From Pseudomonadales bacterium (GTDB taxonomy: Bacteria; Pseudomonadota; Gammaproteobacteria; Pseudomonadales; IMCC2047): DNA of 64,000 bases. The position numbers and the translations under genes were made by a program. Below, piece by piece: positions 33,017 through 42,100 of the stretch. Where the stretch lies: positions 1 through 64,000 of the forward strand of contig JACKNY010000002.1 of assembly GCA_024234615.1 (NCBI GenBank), written 5' to 3'. The notes under the pieces are model-generated. The model was not told where the DNA came from. It searched no databases and was given only the letters and a program-made list of their open reading frames with translations. Position 1 is the first letter of the stretch, and each line of letters opens with the position of its first letter.

Positions 33017-34621
33017 ATGAATACCGTCACCGACACACATACATTGAAGGTGCTAGGGGAAACCACCCCAGAATATGCAGAAATTCTCTCGTCTGAAGCT
33101 TTAGCCTTCCTGTCAGACCTAGTGGAAGAATTTGGCGCTCGCCGCGACCAGCTGCTTGCTACCCGCACGGCTAAACAGGCAGACTACGATGCAGGAGGGT
33201 TGCCTGATTTTCTTTCTCAAACCAAGCATATTCGTGACGGCGACTGGAAAATCAAGGGAATTCCGGCTGACCTGCAAGATCGACGCGTGGAGATCACCGG
33301 CCCGACCGACCGCAAAATGATCATCAATGCCTTGAACGCCAACGTCAAAGTCTACATGTCCGACTTCGAAGACTCGCTTTCCCCAACCTGGGAGAATGTC
33401 GTAGAAGGCCAGATAAACCTGCGTGATGCTAACTTGGGTACGATCGCCTACACCAACCCCGACAATGGTAAACAATACTCATTAGATAAACAGGACGTTG
33501 TCCTGATTGCCAGAACCCGAGGCTTACATCTGCCGGAAAAACATATCACCTTCCAGGATCAGCCTATTCCAGGATGTTTGATGGATTTTGGTCTTTATTT
33601 TTTCCACAACTTTAAAACGAGATTGGAAAAGGGTACTGGTATTTATTATTACATTCCCAAGTTACAAAGCCACTTAGAAGCACGTTGGTGGAATGATGTG
33701 TTCGAATATGCTGAAAAGCGTTTCAACCTGGAAGTCGGTGCGATTAAAGCCACTTTTTTGATCGAAACGATACCTGCTGTCTTCGAGATGGAAGAAATAC
33801 TTTATGAGCTTCGCGACCACATCGTGGCATTAAACTGTGGCCGTTGGGATTACATCTTCTCTTATATTAAAACACTCCGAAAACACCGAGATCGCGTATT
33901 ACCTGACCGCCAGGTTGTCACCATGGACAAACCCTTCCTCAGTGCTTATTCACGGCTGTTGATTAAAACCTGCCACAAGCGCGGAGCCATGGCAATGGGC
34001 GGGATGGCTGCCTTTATTCCGTCCAAGTCCCCGGAAGAAAATCAAAAGGTCATCGCCAAGGTAATTAATGACAAACAACTGGAAGCCAATAATGGTCATG
34101 ACGGTACTTGGGTTGCGCACCCAGGTTTAGCCGACACGGCGATGCAGGTGTTTGATCAAATCATTCCAGCTGGCAAACCTAACCAACTCGACATTTTGCG
34201 AGAACAGGACGAAGAAATTACCGCCGCTGATCTACTCGAGCCTTCGGAAGGCGGGCGCACGGAAGAGGGGATGAGAATCAATATCCGTATCGCTTTGCAA
34301 TATATTGAGGCGTGGATTAACGGTAACGGCTGCGTGCCTATTTACGGACTCATGGAAGACGCCGCTACGGCGGAAATCTCACGCGCCTCTATCTGGCAGT
34401 GGATTCAGAACGAGAAAACCTTAGCCAACGGCAAGCTGGTCACCAAGGCGTTGTTTCGGGAGTTGCTCGATGAAGAAATGGATCAGGTCAGAAAAGAAGT
34501 GGGCGAAGATCGCTGGTCGCAAGGTAAATTTAAACGTGCCGCGGAAATTTTCGACTCAATCACGACATCCGATCAGCTGGTGGACTTCCTAACACTACCC
34601 GGATACGAAGAACTAAGCTAA
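33017..34621 (+). CDS. aceB: malate synthase A
   Basis: 534 residues, the size of MSA-type malate synthases. Condenses glyoxylate and acetyl-CoA to malate in the glyoxylate shunt. The family signature NCGRWDYIFSYIKT is at about 274-287; the catalytic Asp is in YGLMEDAATAEISR near 450, and the active-site Arg is in ARTRGLHLPEKH. GAGG lies 11 bp before the ATG. No isocitrate lyase gene is adjacent. It faces ribBX across a shared terminator. Confidence 0.96.
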   Translation: MNTVTDTHTLKVLGETTPEYAEILSSEALAFLSDLVEEFGARRDQLLATRTAKQADYDAGGLPDFLSQTKHIRDGDWKIKGIPADLQDRRVEITGPTDRKMIINALNANVKVYMSDFEDSLSPTWENVVEGQINLRDANLGTIAYTNPDNGKQYSLDKQDVVLIARTRGLHLPEKHITFQDQPIPGCLMDFGLYFFHNFKTRLEKGTGIYYYIPKLQSHLEARWWNDVFEYAEKRFNLEVGAIKATFLIETIPAVFEMEEILYELRDHIVALNCGRWDYIFSYIKTLRKHRDRVLPDRQVVTMDKPFLSAYSRLLIKTCHKRGAMAMGGMAAFIPSKSPEENQKVIAKVINDKQLEANNGHDGTWVAHPGLADTAMQVFDQIIPAGKPNQLDILREQDEEITAADLLEPSEGGRTEEGMRINIRIALQYIEAWINGNGCVPIYGLMEDAATAEISRASIWQWIQNEKTLANGKLVTKALFRELLDEEMDQVRKEVGEDRWSQGKFKRAAEIFDSITTSDQLVDFLTLPGYEELS

Positions 34622-34628
34622 GCCCACG

Positions 34629-34665
34629 TATTTAGGCCTATCGAAACGGACGATAGGCCTAAATA
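34629..34665. terminator. bidirectional terminator between aceB and ribBX
   Basis: A perfect 15-bp stem, TATTTAGGCCTATCG (34629-34643) with 34651-34665, and a 7-base loop. The stem starts with A/T on both sides, so it can serve both converging genes. Confidence 0.88.
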
Positions 34666-34674
34666 CTGCGGCTC

Positions 34675-35790
34675 TTATTCTCTATCGATATACTCAACCA
34701 CCTCAAGATCAAAACCTGATAGGCCGGTATATTTGACTGGTGGGCTAAGCAACCTCATTTTACCAACACCCAAGTCTCTCAATATCTGAGACCCCGTTCC
34801 GACCGTACTGTAATCACCTAATACTTTGGGCCGTACGGCCTGCTCTCGTCTAACCTCTTTGCGCAACATACTGGCATGGGCAAGAATATCGGCGGAGGGG
34901 TCATCGGTCGCCAGAATAACTAAAACGCCTTTTCCTTCCTGCTCGATATGAGATAGCGAATCTAAAATAGACCAACTCTTGCGGCCCGTCAGCTCTGCCC
35001 CTAACACATCGCGGAAAGCCTCTATTTGAGTGACCCGCACCAGGGTTGGTTCGTTACGTTCAATCTCACCCTTGATCAAGGCAATATGGACTTCCTGATG
35101 AATTTCATCCTCATAAATCACCATCTGGAACTCACCACACTGCGTCGTCAGCATTTGTTCGCCAACCCTCAAAACCGTGGTTTCATTCAACATTCGGTAA
35201 TGAATTAGATCGGCTATCGTACCAATTTTCATACCGTGCTCTTGAGCAAAGTTCTCCAAATCCGCGCGCCTTGCCATTGATCCATCTTTATTCATGATTT
35301 CAACAATCACGGCAGCAGGCTCCTTGCCAGCTAAACGCGCTAAATCACAGCCAGCCTCGGTATGCCCTGCACGACTTAATACCCCGCCCGGGTTCGCCAT
35401 CAAAGGAAAAATATGGCCCGGCTGGACGATATCTTCCGGGCGCGCATCCTTAGCTACGGCGGTAATAATGGTATGGGCACGATCTGCAGCTGAAATACCA
35501 GTAGTGACACCCTCCGCTGCTTCTATTGAAAGCGTAAAATTGGTGGAATGCTGAGCGTGATTTTCATACACCATGAGCGGCAACCTTAACTGTGCACAGC
35601 GCTCATCGGTGAGGGTGAGACAAATAAGGCCGCAGGCATGGCGCGCCATGAAGTTAATAATCTCTGGGGTCACCATTTCAGCAGCAATAATGAGATCACC
35701 TTCATTTTCGCGATCTTCGTCATCCATAAGAATGACCATTTTGCCCTGCCTAATATCTTCAATTAGTTCGTGTGTTGTATTAAGTTCCAT
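34675..35790 (-). CDS. ribB: RibBX: DHBP synthase fused to a degenerate GTP cyclohydrolase II domain
   Basis: 371 residues from the ATG at 35790, where family homology begins (MELNTTHELIEDIRQGKMVI). The N-terminal half (1-205) is 3,4-dihydroxy-2-butanone-4-phosphate synthase, with the DDEDRENEGD motif and the RAGHTEAGCDLAR loop. The C-terminal half aligns with GTP cyclohydrolase II but has lost the zinc cysteines (CxxxxxxxxCxC) and the EGRGIGL motif (TDDPSADI here). It therefore cannot open GTP. Such RibBX fusions are known from other proteobacteria as flavin-supply regulators or partners. No FMN riboswitch is seen upstream. Confidence 0.9.
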   Translation of the reverse strand: MELNTTHELIEDIRQGKMVILMDDEDRENEGDLIIAAEMVTPEIINFMARHACGLICLTLTDERCAQLRLPLMVYENHAQHSTNFTLSIEAAEGVTTGISAADRAHTIITAVAKDARPEDIVQPGHIFPLMANPGGVLSRAGHTEAGCDLARLAGKEPAAVIVEIMNKDGSMARRADLENFAQEHGMKIGTIADLIHYRMLNETTVLRVGEQMLTTQCGEFQMVIYEDEIHQEVHIALIKGEIERNEPTLVRVTQIEAFRDVLGAELTGRKSWSILDSLSHIEQEGKGVLVILATDDPSADILAHASMLRKEVRREQAVRPKVLGDYSTVGTGSQILRDLGVGKMRLLSPPVKYTGLSGFDLEVVEYIDRE

Positions 35791-36117
35791 CGAATCGACA
35801 TCTTCTGTGGGAATACGGGTGACCATTCTACACAAGTAAGACGTTAATCGTTAAGCCAATTTTACTAAATACTGAGTAAAGATTTTCTGATCAGGCTCGC
35901 TTATCACGACTGACTTTGAACCATAAAATTTAATCGGTCTCTCTAAGCTATTTGCTGACAATCAATGCAGAACCAATCTTAAATTGCTCCACAACAGCAA
36001 AAATCTCAGGTTAAGATTAGTTAGGCCAGTTATTAATCTATTCATGAATTTTCTCTATAATCGATGGTCACATGGCCATATAAAAATCGTTCCATTTCTA
36101 TACTTTGGAGTTTTCAT

Positions 36118-36660
36118 TTGTCGTCTCAATCAATCTTAGCCGATAATATTCAAGCACTAACAAGTGGTGCGGAAATTTTAAAGCGTTTGTCTCGCGAACA
36201 ATACAATCAGGTATCATCGCCCTATTTTACCGCTTCAGTCGGCAAGCATTTTCGGCATATTCTTGATCACTACCTGAGTTTTATCAGTGGCCTTAGCGAC
36301 CGTCACGTTAACTATGATCAACGTGACAGGGAAGCTCGAATAGAAACAGACGCCCACTGCGCCCTTGATACGCTTCAGCAAATTATCGCTACCCTATCCA
36401 CATTGAAGACCACTGCAAATCCGCGCGCGATAACGGAGCAGCATTTATACGTCACTCTCTGCACTTCATGTAGCACCGAATTGACTGAACCTGTCGCAAG
36501 TTCTTTGCAGCGCGAACTGGTGTTTCTGCAAGGACACACTATCCACCATTACGCTATTATCGCTGCCATCCTAAAATTTGAAGGGGTATCAGTTGATCAA
36601 AGTTTTGGGGTTGCCGCATCGACTCAAAAATATCTAAAGCAAATGCAATGTGCACGTTAA
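36118..36660 (+). CDS. DinB-like four-helix metal protein
   Basis: 180 residues from a TTG at 36118, preferred because GGAG lies seven bases upstream; the ATG-initiated frame from 36064 has no ribosome site. DinB-type fold with three possible metal His: KHFRHILDHYL near 40-50 and QGHTIHHYAIIAAILK near 140. The family includes thiol-dependent transferases, but this member has no assigned role. It overlaps the next gene by 13 bp. Confidence 0.75.
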   Translation: MSSQSILADNIQALTSGAEILKRLSREQYNQVSSPYFTASVGKHFRHILDHYLSFISGLSDRHVNYDQRDREARIETDAHCALDTLQQIIATLSTLKTTANPRAITEQHLYVTLCTSCSTELTEPVASSLQRELVFLQGHTIHHYAIIAAILKFEGVSVDQSFGVAASTQKYLKQMQCAR

Positions 36661-37394
36661 CTTGGCTCACTACGGAATTCGGCTATCAAGTTTTCTTCAA
36701 TCGCGATGAATTGAAGTCTCGACAGCGCGCATTGCCACCGCAAGTGCACAGAGAAGGCGCAGTTACCTACATTGCCCCCACTGACCCAGATGCCGGTGGT
36801 AGCTGGATAAGCACTAATCAGTTAGGCGTTACGCTGTGCCTGCTCAATAATTATCATGCCGTCATACCATCACGACACAATTGGATCAGTCGCGGATTAT
36901 TAGTAAAAGGTCTGGCACAACAATTAACCGCTCAAGCGGCCTTGTTAGATTTAGCGCAAAAGAATTTAGACTATTTTAAACCTTTCGATTTGCTCATTTT
37001 TTCGCAGCAAGACCTTCCTCTGCAAGTATCTTGGGATGGCGTCAACCTAAGCGAAAAAGCTAACCCTGTGGCACCAATAACCTCTTCCTCCTTCAGCACC
37101 GCAACAGTGATTCAAAACCGACTTGCGCACTTGATCAACGCCCCTAACCTATCGACCGATTTATTACGGGACTACCATGCCGGGCATCTCCCTGAAAAGG
37201 GCCCATATTCGGTATGCATGCATCGCGATGATGCAAGCACAGTGAGCTTCAGTCACATTCAGGTTGACGACCTTGGCGCTACGTTTCACTATTGGGACGG
37301 GCCACCTTGCGAAGCATTAGGCAAAGCGCCAGTTATCATCAAGATCGCGAAAGAAGACACTACCTACGGACCCAAAATGGGACAATCAGCTTAA
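36648..37394 (+). CDS. NRDE/TANGO2-family protein
   Basis: 248 residues. MCTLTW start, the defining NRDE motif in FFNRDELKSR (about 18-25) and PDAGGSWI near 48 are diagnostic. The Cys2-Thr N-terminus hints at an Ntn-hydrolase-like fold, as noted for the family. Eukaryotic TANGO2 has been linked to lipid and haem handling; the bacterial role is not established. Confidence 0.85.
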   Translation: MCTLTWLTTEFGYQVFFNRDELKSRQRALPPQVHREGAVTYIAPTDPDAGGSWISTNQLGVTLCLLNNYHAVIPSRHNWISRGLLVKGLAQQLTAQAALLDLAQKNLDYFKPFDLLIFSQQDLPLQVSWDGVNLSEKANPVAPITSSSFSTATVIQNRLAHLINAPNLSTDLLRDYHAGHLPEKGPYSVCMHRDDASTVSFSHIQVDDLGATFHYWDGPPCEALGKAPVIIKIAKEDTTYGPKMGQSA

Positions 37395-37478
37395 GGTTAG
37401 CCGGAAATTTTGATACGGGCCCGAACATACGAGAGAATAATTTTCATTAAATTACCGTTCAACTAATGGAATCGATGC

Positions 37479-38276
37479 ATGCTGACAGCCCCAACACAAC
37501 CCCTTGAGTTAGAAAGAATGCCACGATTCCAGGCCGGACACTACAGTGTACAGTTTGCGACCAGCGAGTCTCAAATAACAGAAGCACAGGCATTAAGGTA
37601 TCGCGTGTTCTATCAAGAACACCAGGGCAAACCCAGCGATGAAATGGTGCGTTTTGAACGCGAGGTTGATGAATGGGACCCCATCGCATTTCACATCGTG
37701 GTCACCGACCAGAGCGCCAACAACACCGTGGTAGGCACATTGCGGTTAGTCAGCAATAGTTGCCTTCTCCCCAATCAGTTTTTTTATACGGAGAAAGCCT
37801 TCAACCTCACCAAGCTGCGCGGCAAATATACTCGGATTCTGGAGTTAAGCCGATATTGTATCGCCCCCGCTGGTCGCAGTGGCGTCATCCTCATGTTGAT
37901 CTGGAAATTCGCCATGAAATTTATTATCGATAACGGTTACCAATTGATGCTAGGCTGTGCCAGCTTCCCTGGAACCGATATTTCAAAACATCGCGACATC
38001 CTAACCTACCTCTATCACAACAACTTGGCACCAGCTGAACTCATGCCAGAGCCTATCATCAAAAACGCTGTTGCCATCAGTAATTTTGCCAATCAACCCT
38101 CAGCCTGGGAGCAAGCCAAAAAAGCCGTTCCAACCTTACTGCGAGGCTATCTAAAGCTAGGTGCAAAAATTAGTGACACCGCAATAATTGACCCACAGTT
38201 TAATACCGTTTTTGTCGGTATTTATGTCGACGCAAATGACATGCTGCGCGACAGTCACACCCTCGTTCCGAGATAA
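37479..38276 (+). CDS. olsB: OlsB-like N-acyltransferase (GNAT)
   Basis: 265 residues. GNAT-type fold shared with autoinducer synthases: LRYRVFYQEHQ (about 43-53), VGTLRLVSNS near 92 and LELSRYCIAP near 128. OlsB transfers a 3-hydroxyacyl chain to ornithine to make lyso-ornithine lipid, a phosphorus-free membrane lipid. The next gene is the O-acyltransferase for the second step, which supports the assignment. N-acylation of another amino acid remains possible. Confidence 0.75.
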   Translation: MLTAPTQPLELERMPRFQAGHYSVQFATSESQITEAQALRYRVFYQEHQGKPSDEMVRFEREVDEWDPIAFHIVVTDQSANNTVVGTLRLVSNSCLLPNQFFYTEKAFNLTKLRGKYTRILELSRYCIAPAGRSGVILMLIWKFAMKFIIDNGYQLMLGCASFPGTDISKHRDILTYLYHNNLAPAELMPEPIIKNAVAISNFANQPSAWEQAKKAVPTLLRGYLKLGAKISDTAIIDPQFNTVFVGIYVDANDMLRDSHTLVPR

Positions 38277-38285
38277 GCCAGTTCG

Positions 38286-39146
38286 ATGATCGAGTTTAAG
38301 TCGGCCAGAACAAAGCCTTACTCCATTGTCTTAGCTGTTTCGCGCCTGGCAATGTTCACTGGTTGGTGTGTTATTGGCCCACTCTATTTTTATCTTGCCA
38401 AACTGCTAGGCTATCGGCAGCTAGAAACAATCCCTATGCAATTTCACCGTGGCTGCTGCCGTATTCTCCCTCTGACAACCAGCATGGAGGGCGAACCAAC
38501 CAACCATCGAGCCACCCTCTATATCAGCAATCACGTGTCTTATCTGGATATTTTCGTCTTAGGGAGCCTCGTGCCAGGTTGTTTTATCGCTAAATCTGAG
38601 GTCGCTGGCTGGCCGGTTTTAGGCAGGATGGCCCGCATTCAAAATACGCTTTTTTTCGAACGTAAGAGCAGGCACGCTCACAGCCAAATTGAAGTTATGG
38701 CAAAACAGCTTTCCAGCAAGGGCAACTTGATTCTGTTTCCCGAAGGGACCAGCACTGACGGCACCTATGTCGAGCCTTTTAAGAGCAGCCTATTTCACGC
38801 GGCTGAGATCGCTGAAGAGGTGTTAATTCAACCCATCACCATTGCCTATCTAACCCATCGTGGTCAACCCATGGAAAAATCCATTAGAGATTATTTTGCC
38901 TGGTATGCTGAGATGCCCTTTGCCTCCCATTTTTTTAAAATGGCGGGCATGCCTGCTGTGCAGACAAAATTAATTTTCCACACTCCAGTTAAGCTATCAG
39001 ATTTTGAGTCGCGCAAAGCCTGCGCTGACTACTGTCAACGCAAAGTATCCAGTGCCCTCAGCCAAGCTCTATCAAACATGCCCGCTGCCGGAGCAACCAC
39101 AGGTTCGCTCGCTACCACCCAAACTGAACAAAACCCGACTAACTAA
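38286..39146 (+). CDS. olsA: OlsA/PlsC-like 1-acyl-glycerol-type acyltransferase
   Basis: 286 residues. N-terminal membrane segment (about 18-40), acyltransferase motif I NHVSYLD (about 81-87; HX4D) and motif III FPEGTSTDG (about 155). Would O-acylate lyso-ornithine lipid, or lysophosphatidate in the general PlsC reaction. Starts 9 bp after olsB. Confidence 0.82.
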   Translation: MIEFKSARTKPYSIVLAVSRLAMFTGWCVIGPLYFYLAKLLGYRQLETIPMQFHRGCCRILPLTTSMEGEPTNHRATLYISNHVSYLDIFVLGSLVPGCFIAKSEVAGWPVLGRMARIQNTLFFERKSRHAHSQIEVMAKQLSSKGNLILFPEGTSTDGTYVEPFKSSLFHAAEIAEEVLIQPITIAYLTHRGQPMEKSIRDYFAWYAEMPFASHFFKMAGMPAVQTKLIFHTPVKLSDFESRKACADYCQRKVSSALSQALSNMPAAGATTGSLATTQTEQNPTN

Positions 39147-39170
39147 AGAACATGGCCCACCTGCAACCTC

Positions 39171-39602
39171 ATGTTCAGCCGCCAATTTAACCAGCTCCTC
39201 AGCAGTAAAAAAGTTCGTATTCTGCTATCTGCATTCGTAGCTTTCGTGGGTTATGGTGCTTGGGCCTTTTATGCAAACCATGCCTACATTTTCTCTGTTA
39301 GCATAAAAGCTGCGCTGACTCAGGGTAGCTATAGTTTTGTGTTAACCCTCAGCATGACTTCGGTTATGGAGTTTTTGCATCAGGCGCTGGGCAAAGTAAG
39401 AACCAGGCTTCCTCTTACCATTCTCATTACCTGCCTATTCCTTTACATAACCTCGTGGGGAATCAACAAACTATTGAGAACACCTGAAATTTTGATGACG
39501 ATATTACCCGGCATGATCATCGGTACTATCTATACATTTTCGTATGGTCTGGCACTTGAAAAGCTCTTAAAAAAGACACCCGCAATCAGTAATACCCCTT
39601 AA
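39171..39602 (+). CDS. small inner-membrane protein
   Basis: 143 residues with four predicted membrane helices (about 17-35, 45-65, 80-97 and 106-127). No conserved motif that I recognise. Follows olsA by 24 bp and so may belong to the ornithine-lipid operon. Its 3' end overlaps the end of mltF by 17 bp. Confidence 0.7.
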   Translation: MFSRQFNQLLSSKKVRILLSAFVAFVGYGAWAFYANHAYIFSVSIKAALTQGSYSFVLTLSMTSVMEFLHQALGKVRTRLPLTILITCLFLYITSWGINKLLRTPEILMTILPGMIIGTIYTFSYGLALEKLLKKTPAISNTP

Positions 39603-41031
39603 CCTCGATAGTCTCCAGACTCGCATCCGAAACGGTATTGATCTCCGAAGACTGTTTTTGCGCAAGTAAATATTGCGTCATAATTTGCTCGTACTGGCGT
39701 ACCTGCTGCACATAAAGCACAGGTTCGGAGCCCCGCGCATAACCATATTTCATAAATTTGTAATAACTTGGATCACTGAGCAAAGGCAGCGTCTCTTTGA
39801 CGTCGTGCCAACGATAAGCATTACCACCAAAGTGGCGCGCCAGCTTTTGGGCATCGCGCAAGTGTCCTATTCCCACATTGTAAGCTGCCAATGCAAACCA
39901 AGTGAGATCTGGTTCCTCTATATTCTTACTTAAGCGGGATTTTAATTTAGCGAGATACTTGGCTCCTCCCATAATGCTTTGCTCAACATCAATACGACTT
40001 TTTACTCCCATGGCTCTGGCCGTTACCTGCGTCAACATCATCATACCGCGCACTCCGGTAGGACTCTTTGCATAAGGATTCCAGTGGGATTCTTGATAGG
40101 CTTGAGAGGCGAGCAACGACTCAGATAAACCAAAGGTTTGCGCTGCTACCTGAAAATAAGGCTGGTAGCTGGGATACAGGTTATTCAGCCGCCGCACAAA
40201 AGAAGAGGTATCAACGTAGTCGAACAGCTCTACATGGCCATAATATTGCTCTTGGATGCTGGCAATTTTCTTTGACGCCTCATAGCTATCTAGCCAAGCA
40301 TTCGCCACCTCTTGTAGCTCTTCAGCACCTAGCGGTAACAGCCACGCAAGATTATCTTTATTGCCTAAATCGAATCGTACTTTTAATTCGGGGAAATAAC
40401 GCTGGTTAATAGCGACAATATTGGAATCCAATACCGTACACTCAACTTGTTTGCGCCAGACGCGCTCCAACAGTTGTTCCGCACTGACTCCTTGCGTGGA
40501 CTGCCAAGTTAAGTCCGGGTAATGCGTTTTAAGTTGTTCAAGCCTTTCTTCATAACTACTGCCCGCAATTACCGCCAATTCAACCTTTGGCAAATCCGCT
40601 GCCCGTCGAGGGCGAGGACCGCCACGGCGGCAAACTACTTGCTGACTCACCATTTGGTAGGGATGACTAAATAGAAAACGGCGTTTTCTTTCGTTCGTAA
40701 CAGAAAGGCCAGCTGCTGCGATATCCCCCTCGCCCGCCGCAATGGCGGCAAGCAGTTCTGCAATACTGGTTTTTACCTGAAAATATGGCGTCACGCCCAA
40801 GGCCTTAGCAAAAGCGCGAACTAATTTATACTCCGGACCTGTTCTAACGCCATCTTTATCAAGGTAATAAGTGGTCGGGTTATTTTGTGTTAAAACCACC
40901 AACTTCTTACTACGCCTGATTTCTTCCAAACTACGAGCGTTGTTTTCAGGTAAAGGCAGATTGGTCACTAACAGCAACAACAAGAGGGCCAGCGTCAATA
41001 ACGCTACACTGTCTATTCGAAAACGAGGCAT
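39586..41031 (-). CDS. mltF: membrane-bound lytic transglycosylase F
   Basis: 481 residues. Membrane anchor (about 8-24), an ABC-type solute-binding domain (about 40-265; FLFSHPYQMVSQQVVCRR) that acts in regulation, then an SLT catalytic domain (about 290-440) with catalytic Glu314 in ASQAYQESHWNP. Cleaves peptidoglycan to 1,6-anhydro-muropeptides. Confidence 0.93.
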   Translation of the reverse strand: MPRFRIDSVALLTLALLLLLLVTNLPLPENNARSLEEIRRSKKLVVLTQNNPTTYYLDKDGVRTGPEYKLVRAFAKALGVTPYFQVKTSIAELLAAIAAGEGDIAAAGLSVTNERKRRFLFSHPYQMVSQQVVCRRGGPRPRRAADLPKVELAVIAGSSYEERLEQLKTHYPDLTWQSTQGVSAEQLLERVWRKQVECTVLDSNIVAINQRYFPELKVRFDLGNKDNLAWLLPLGAEELQEVANAWLDSYEASKKIASIQEQYYGHVELFDYVDTSSFVRRLNNLYPSYQPYFQVAAQTFGLSESLLASQAYQESHWNPYAKSPTGVRGMMMLTQVTARAMGVKSRIDVEQSIMGGAKYLAKLKSRLSKNIEEPDLTWFALAAYNVGIGHLRDAQKLARHFGGNAYRWHDVKETLPLLSDPSYYKFMKYGYARGSEPVLYVQQVRQYEQIMTQYLLAQKQSSEINTVSDASLETIEVKGYY

Positions 41032-41176
41032 GCTCCTCCCTCGCTATCCTGCTTTCCCACCATGGTTATCAACCTCTTACACCTACCAAGGAACTGTCAG
41101 TGTTCAGCAACAGACCGGTTAATATTATCTCAGTATGATCGAGAAGCCCACTTTTACAAATCCTTAAATTCACTCA

Positions 41177-41932
41177 CTACTTGTTTAGCAAATAATCCTT
41201 AGCTGTATTAATTTTCGCTGCCAGATAGTTACTTCCACCCCTATCTGGATGAAATTTCTGAATAAGTTGCCGGTGCGCTTTAATAATATCGGCCTCAGCT
41301 ACGGGTTCACGCAAGCCAAGAATATCCAAAGCTCTCGCCCGAGACATATCTTCTCCCATTTCATCAGAACGGCCTCCCGTTTGTTTTTCGCGCCACTGTT
41401 CACCGTAATAACGCGCCATGTAGGTTGCCAACAGTAAGGCAGATTCCTTGTCAGAACGCTGACATTCCCGGAGCAACGAAACCAACTGTTCTTTGTTTAA
41501 TTCACTCAGACTTTTGCCCTGATGAGCCCCCTCCAAAATCGTCCCATTCATTTCACCCGTGGCCGAATTAAGCTCCATCCTAAAATATCGACATTCAACT
41601 TTGGCAAAAGAACCTGCATCATGCGAATGCTGTTTATTATTTCCACCTAACGCTGATCTGATGGATTTTATAATCGGCAAATAACGCAGTAGCGTCATTA
41701 TTTTACTAACGAAAGGAATTAATGCTGCAATCAGCGCATATAACCAATGTAAGCGACCAGTGGCGACCAGCAGAGCCAGGCTGATAGCTAGTAATACGGC
41801 GCCCCAGTAGAGGAACTTCTTAGTAAAAGCCAGCGGGTTTCTGCGATATTGCCAGCGCAGAATGAAATACAGTAATGCCAATGTAACTAAGACTATCAGT
41901 GTGCGCACTTGGTAATACCTGCCCTCTATCAC
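41177..41932 (-). CDS. membrane-anchored DnaJ-domain protein
   Basis: 251 residues. Two or three N-terminal membrane helices (about 10-27, 38-75) are followed by a soluble region and a C-terminal J-domain (about 190-250) with the HPD motif in IQKFHPDRGG. The J-domain at the C-terminus resembles Tim14/DjlA-like helpers, which recruit DnaK to the membrane. The client is unknown. Confidence 0.85.
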   Translation of the reverse strand: MIEGRYYQVRTLIVLVTLALLYFILRWQYRRNPLAFTKKFLYWGAVLLAISLALLVATGRLHWLYALIAALIPFVSKIMTLLRYLPIIKSIRSALGGNNKQHSHDAGSFAKVECRYFRMELNSATGEMNGTILEGAHQGKSLSELNKEQLVSLLRECQRSDKESALLLATYMARYYGEQWREKQTGGRSDEMGEDMSRARALDILGLREPVAEADIIKAHRQLIQKFHPDRGGSNYLAAKINTAKDYLLNK

Positions 41933-42043
41933 GGTAGGTCGGTTCTAAAAATATCAAAGCGATCTTGAAGAAAAAGGATTCAGATCGATCATCAGTAATG
42001 ATGATATCGCAAAACTCAACAGTGGCCGTAAATATCAGTCATA

Positions 42044-42068
42044 AAAAACCCCGCTGGACGGGGTTTTT
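42044..42068 (-). terminator. terminator after gltD
   Basis: Stem CCCCG/CGGGG extended by A5/T5, loop of five bases, classic intrinsic terminator, 33 bp past the gltD stop. Confidence 0.9.
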
Positions 42069-42100
42069 ATTGGGCGCTCATGGTATAGGCGTAAAATCGG

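Noticed and set aside
32795..33040. 81-residue minus-strand frame upstream of malate synthase
   Set aside because: It overlaps the aceB start, has no ribosome-binding site or recognisable family and lies in an AT-rich promoter region.
35836..36063. Possible FMN riboswitch ahead of ribBX
   Set aside because: The conserved AGGGGCAGGGTGAAATTCCC-type core is absent on both strands.
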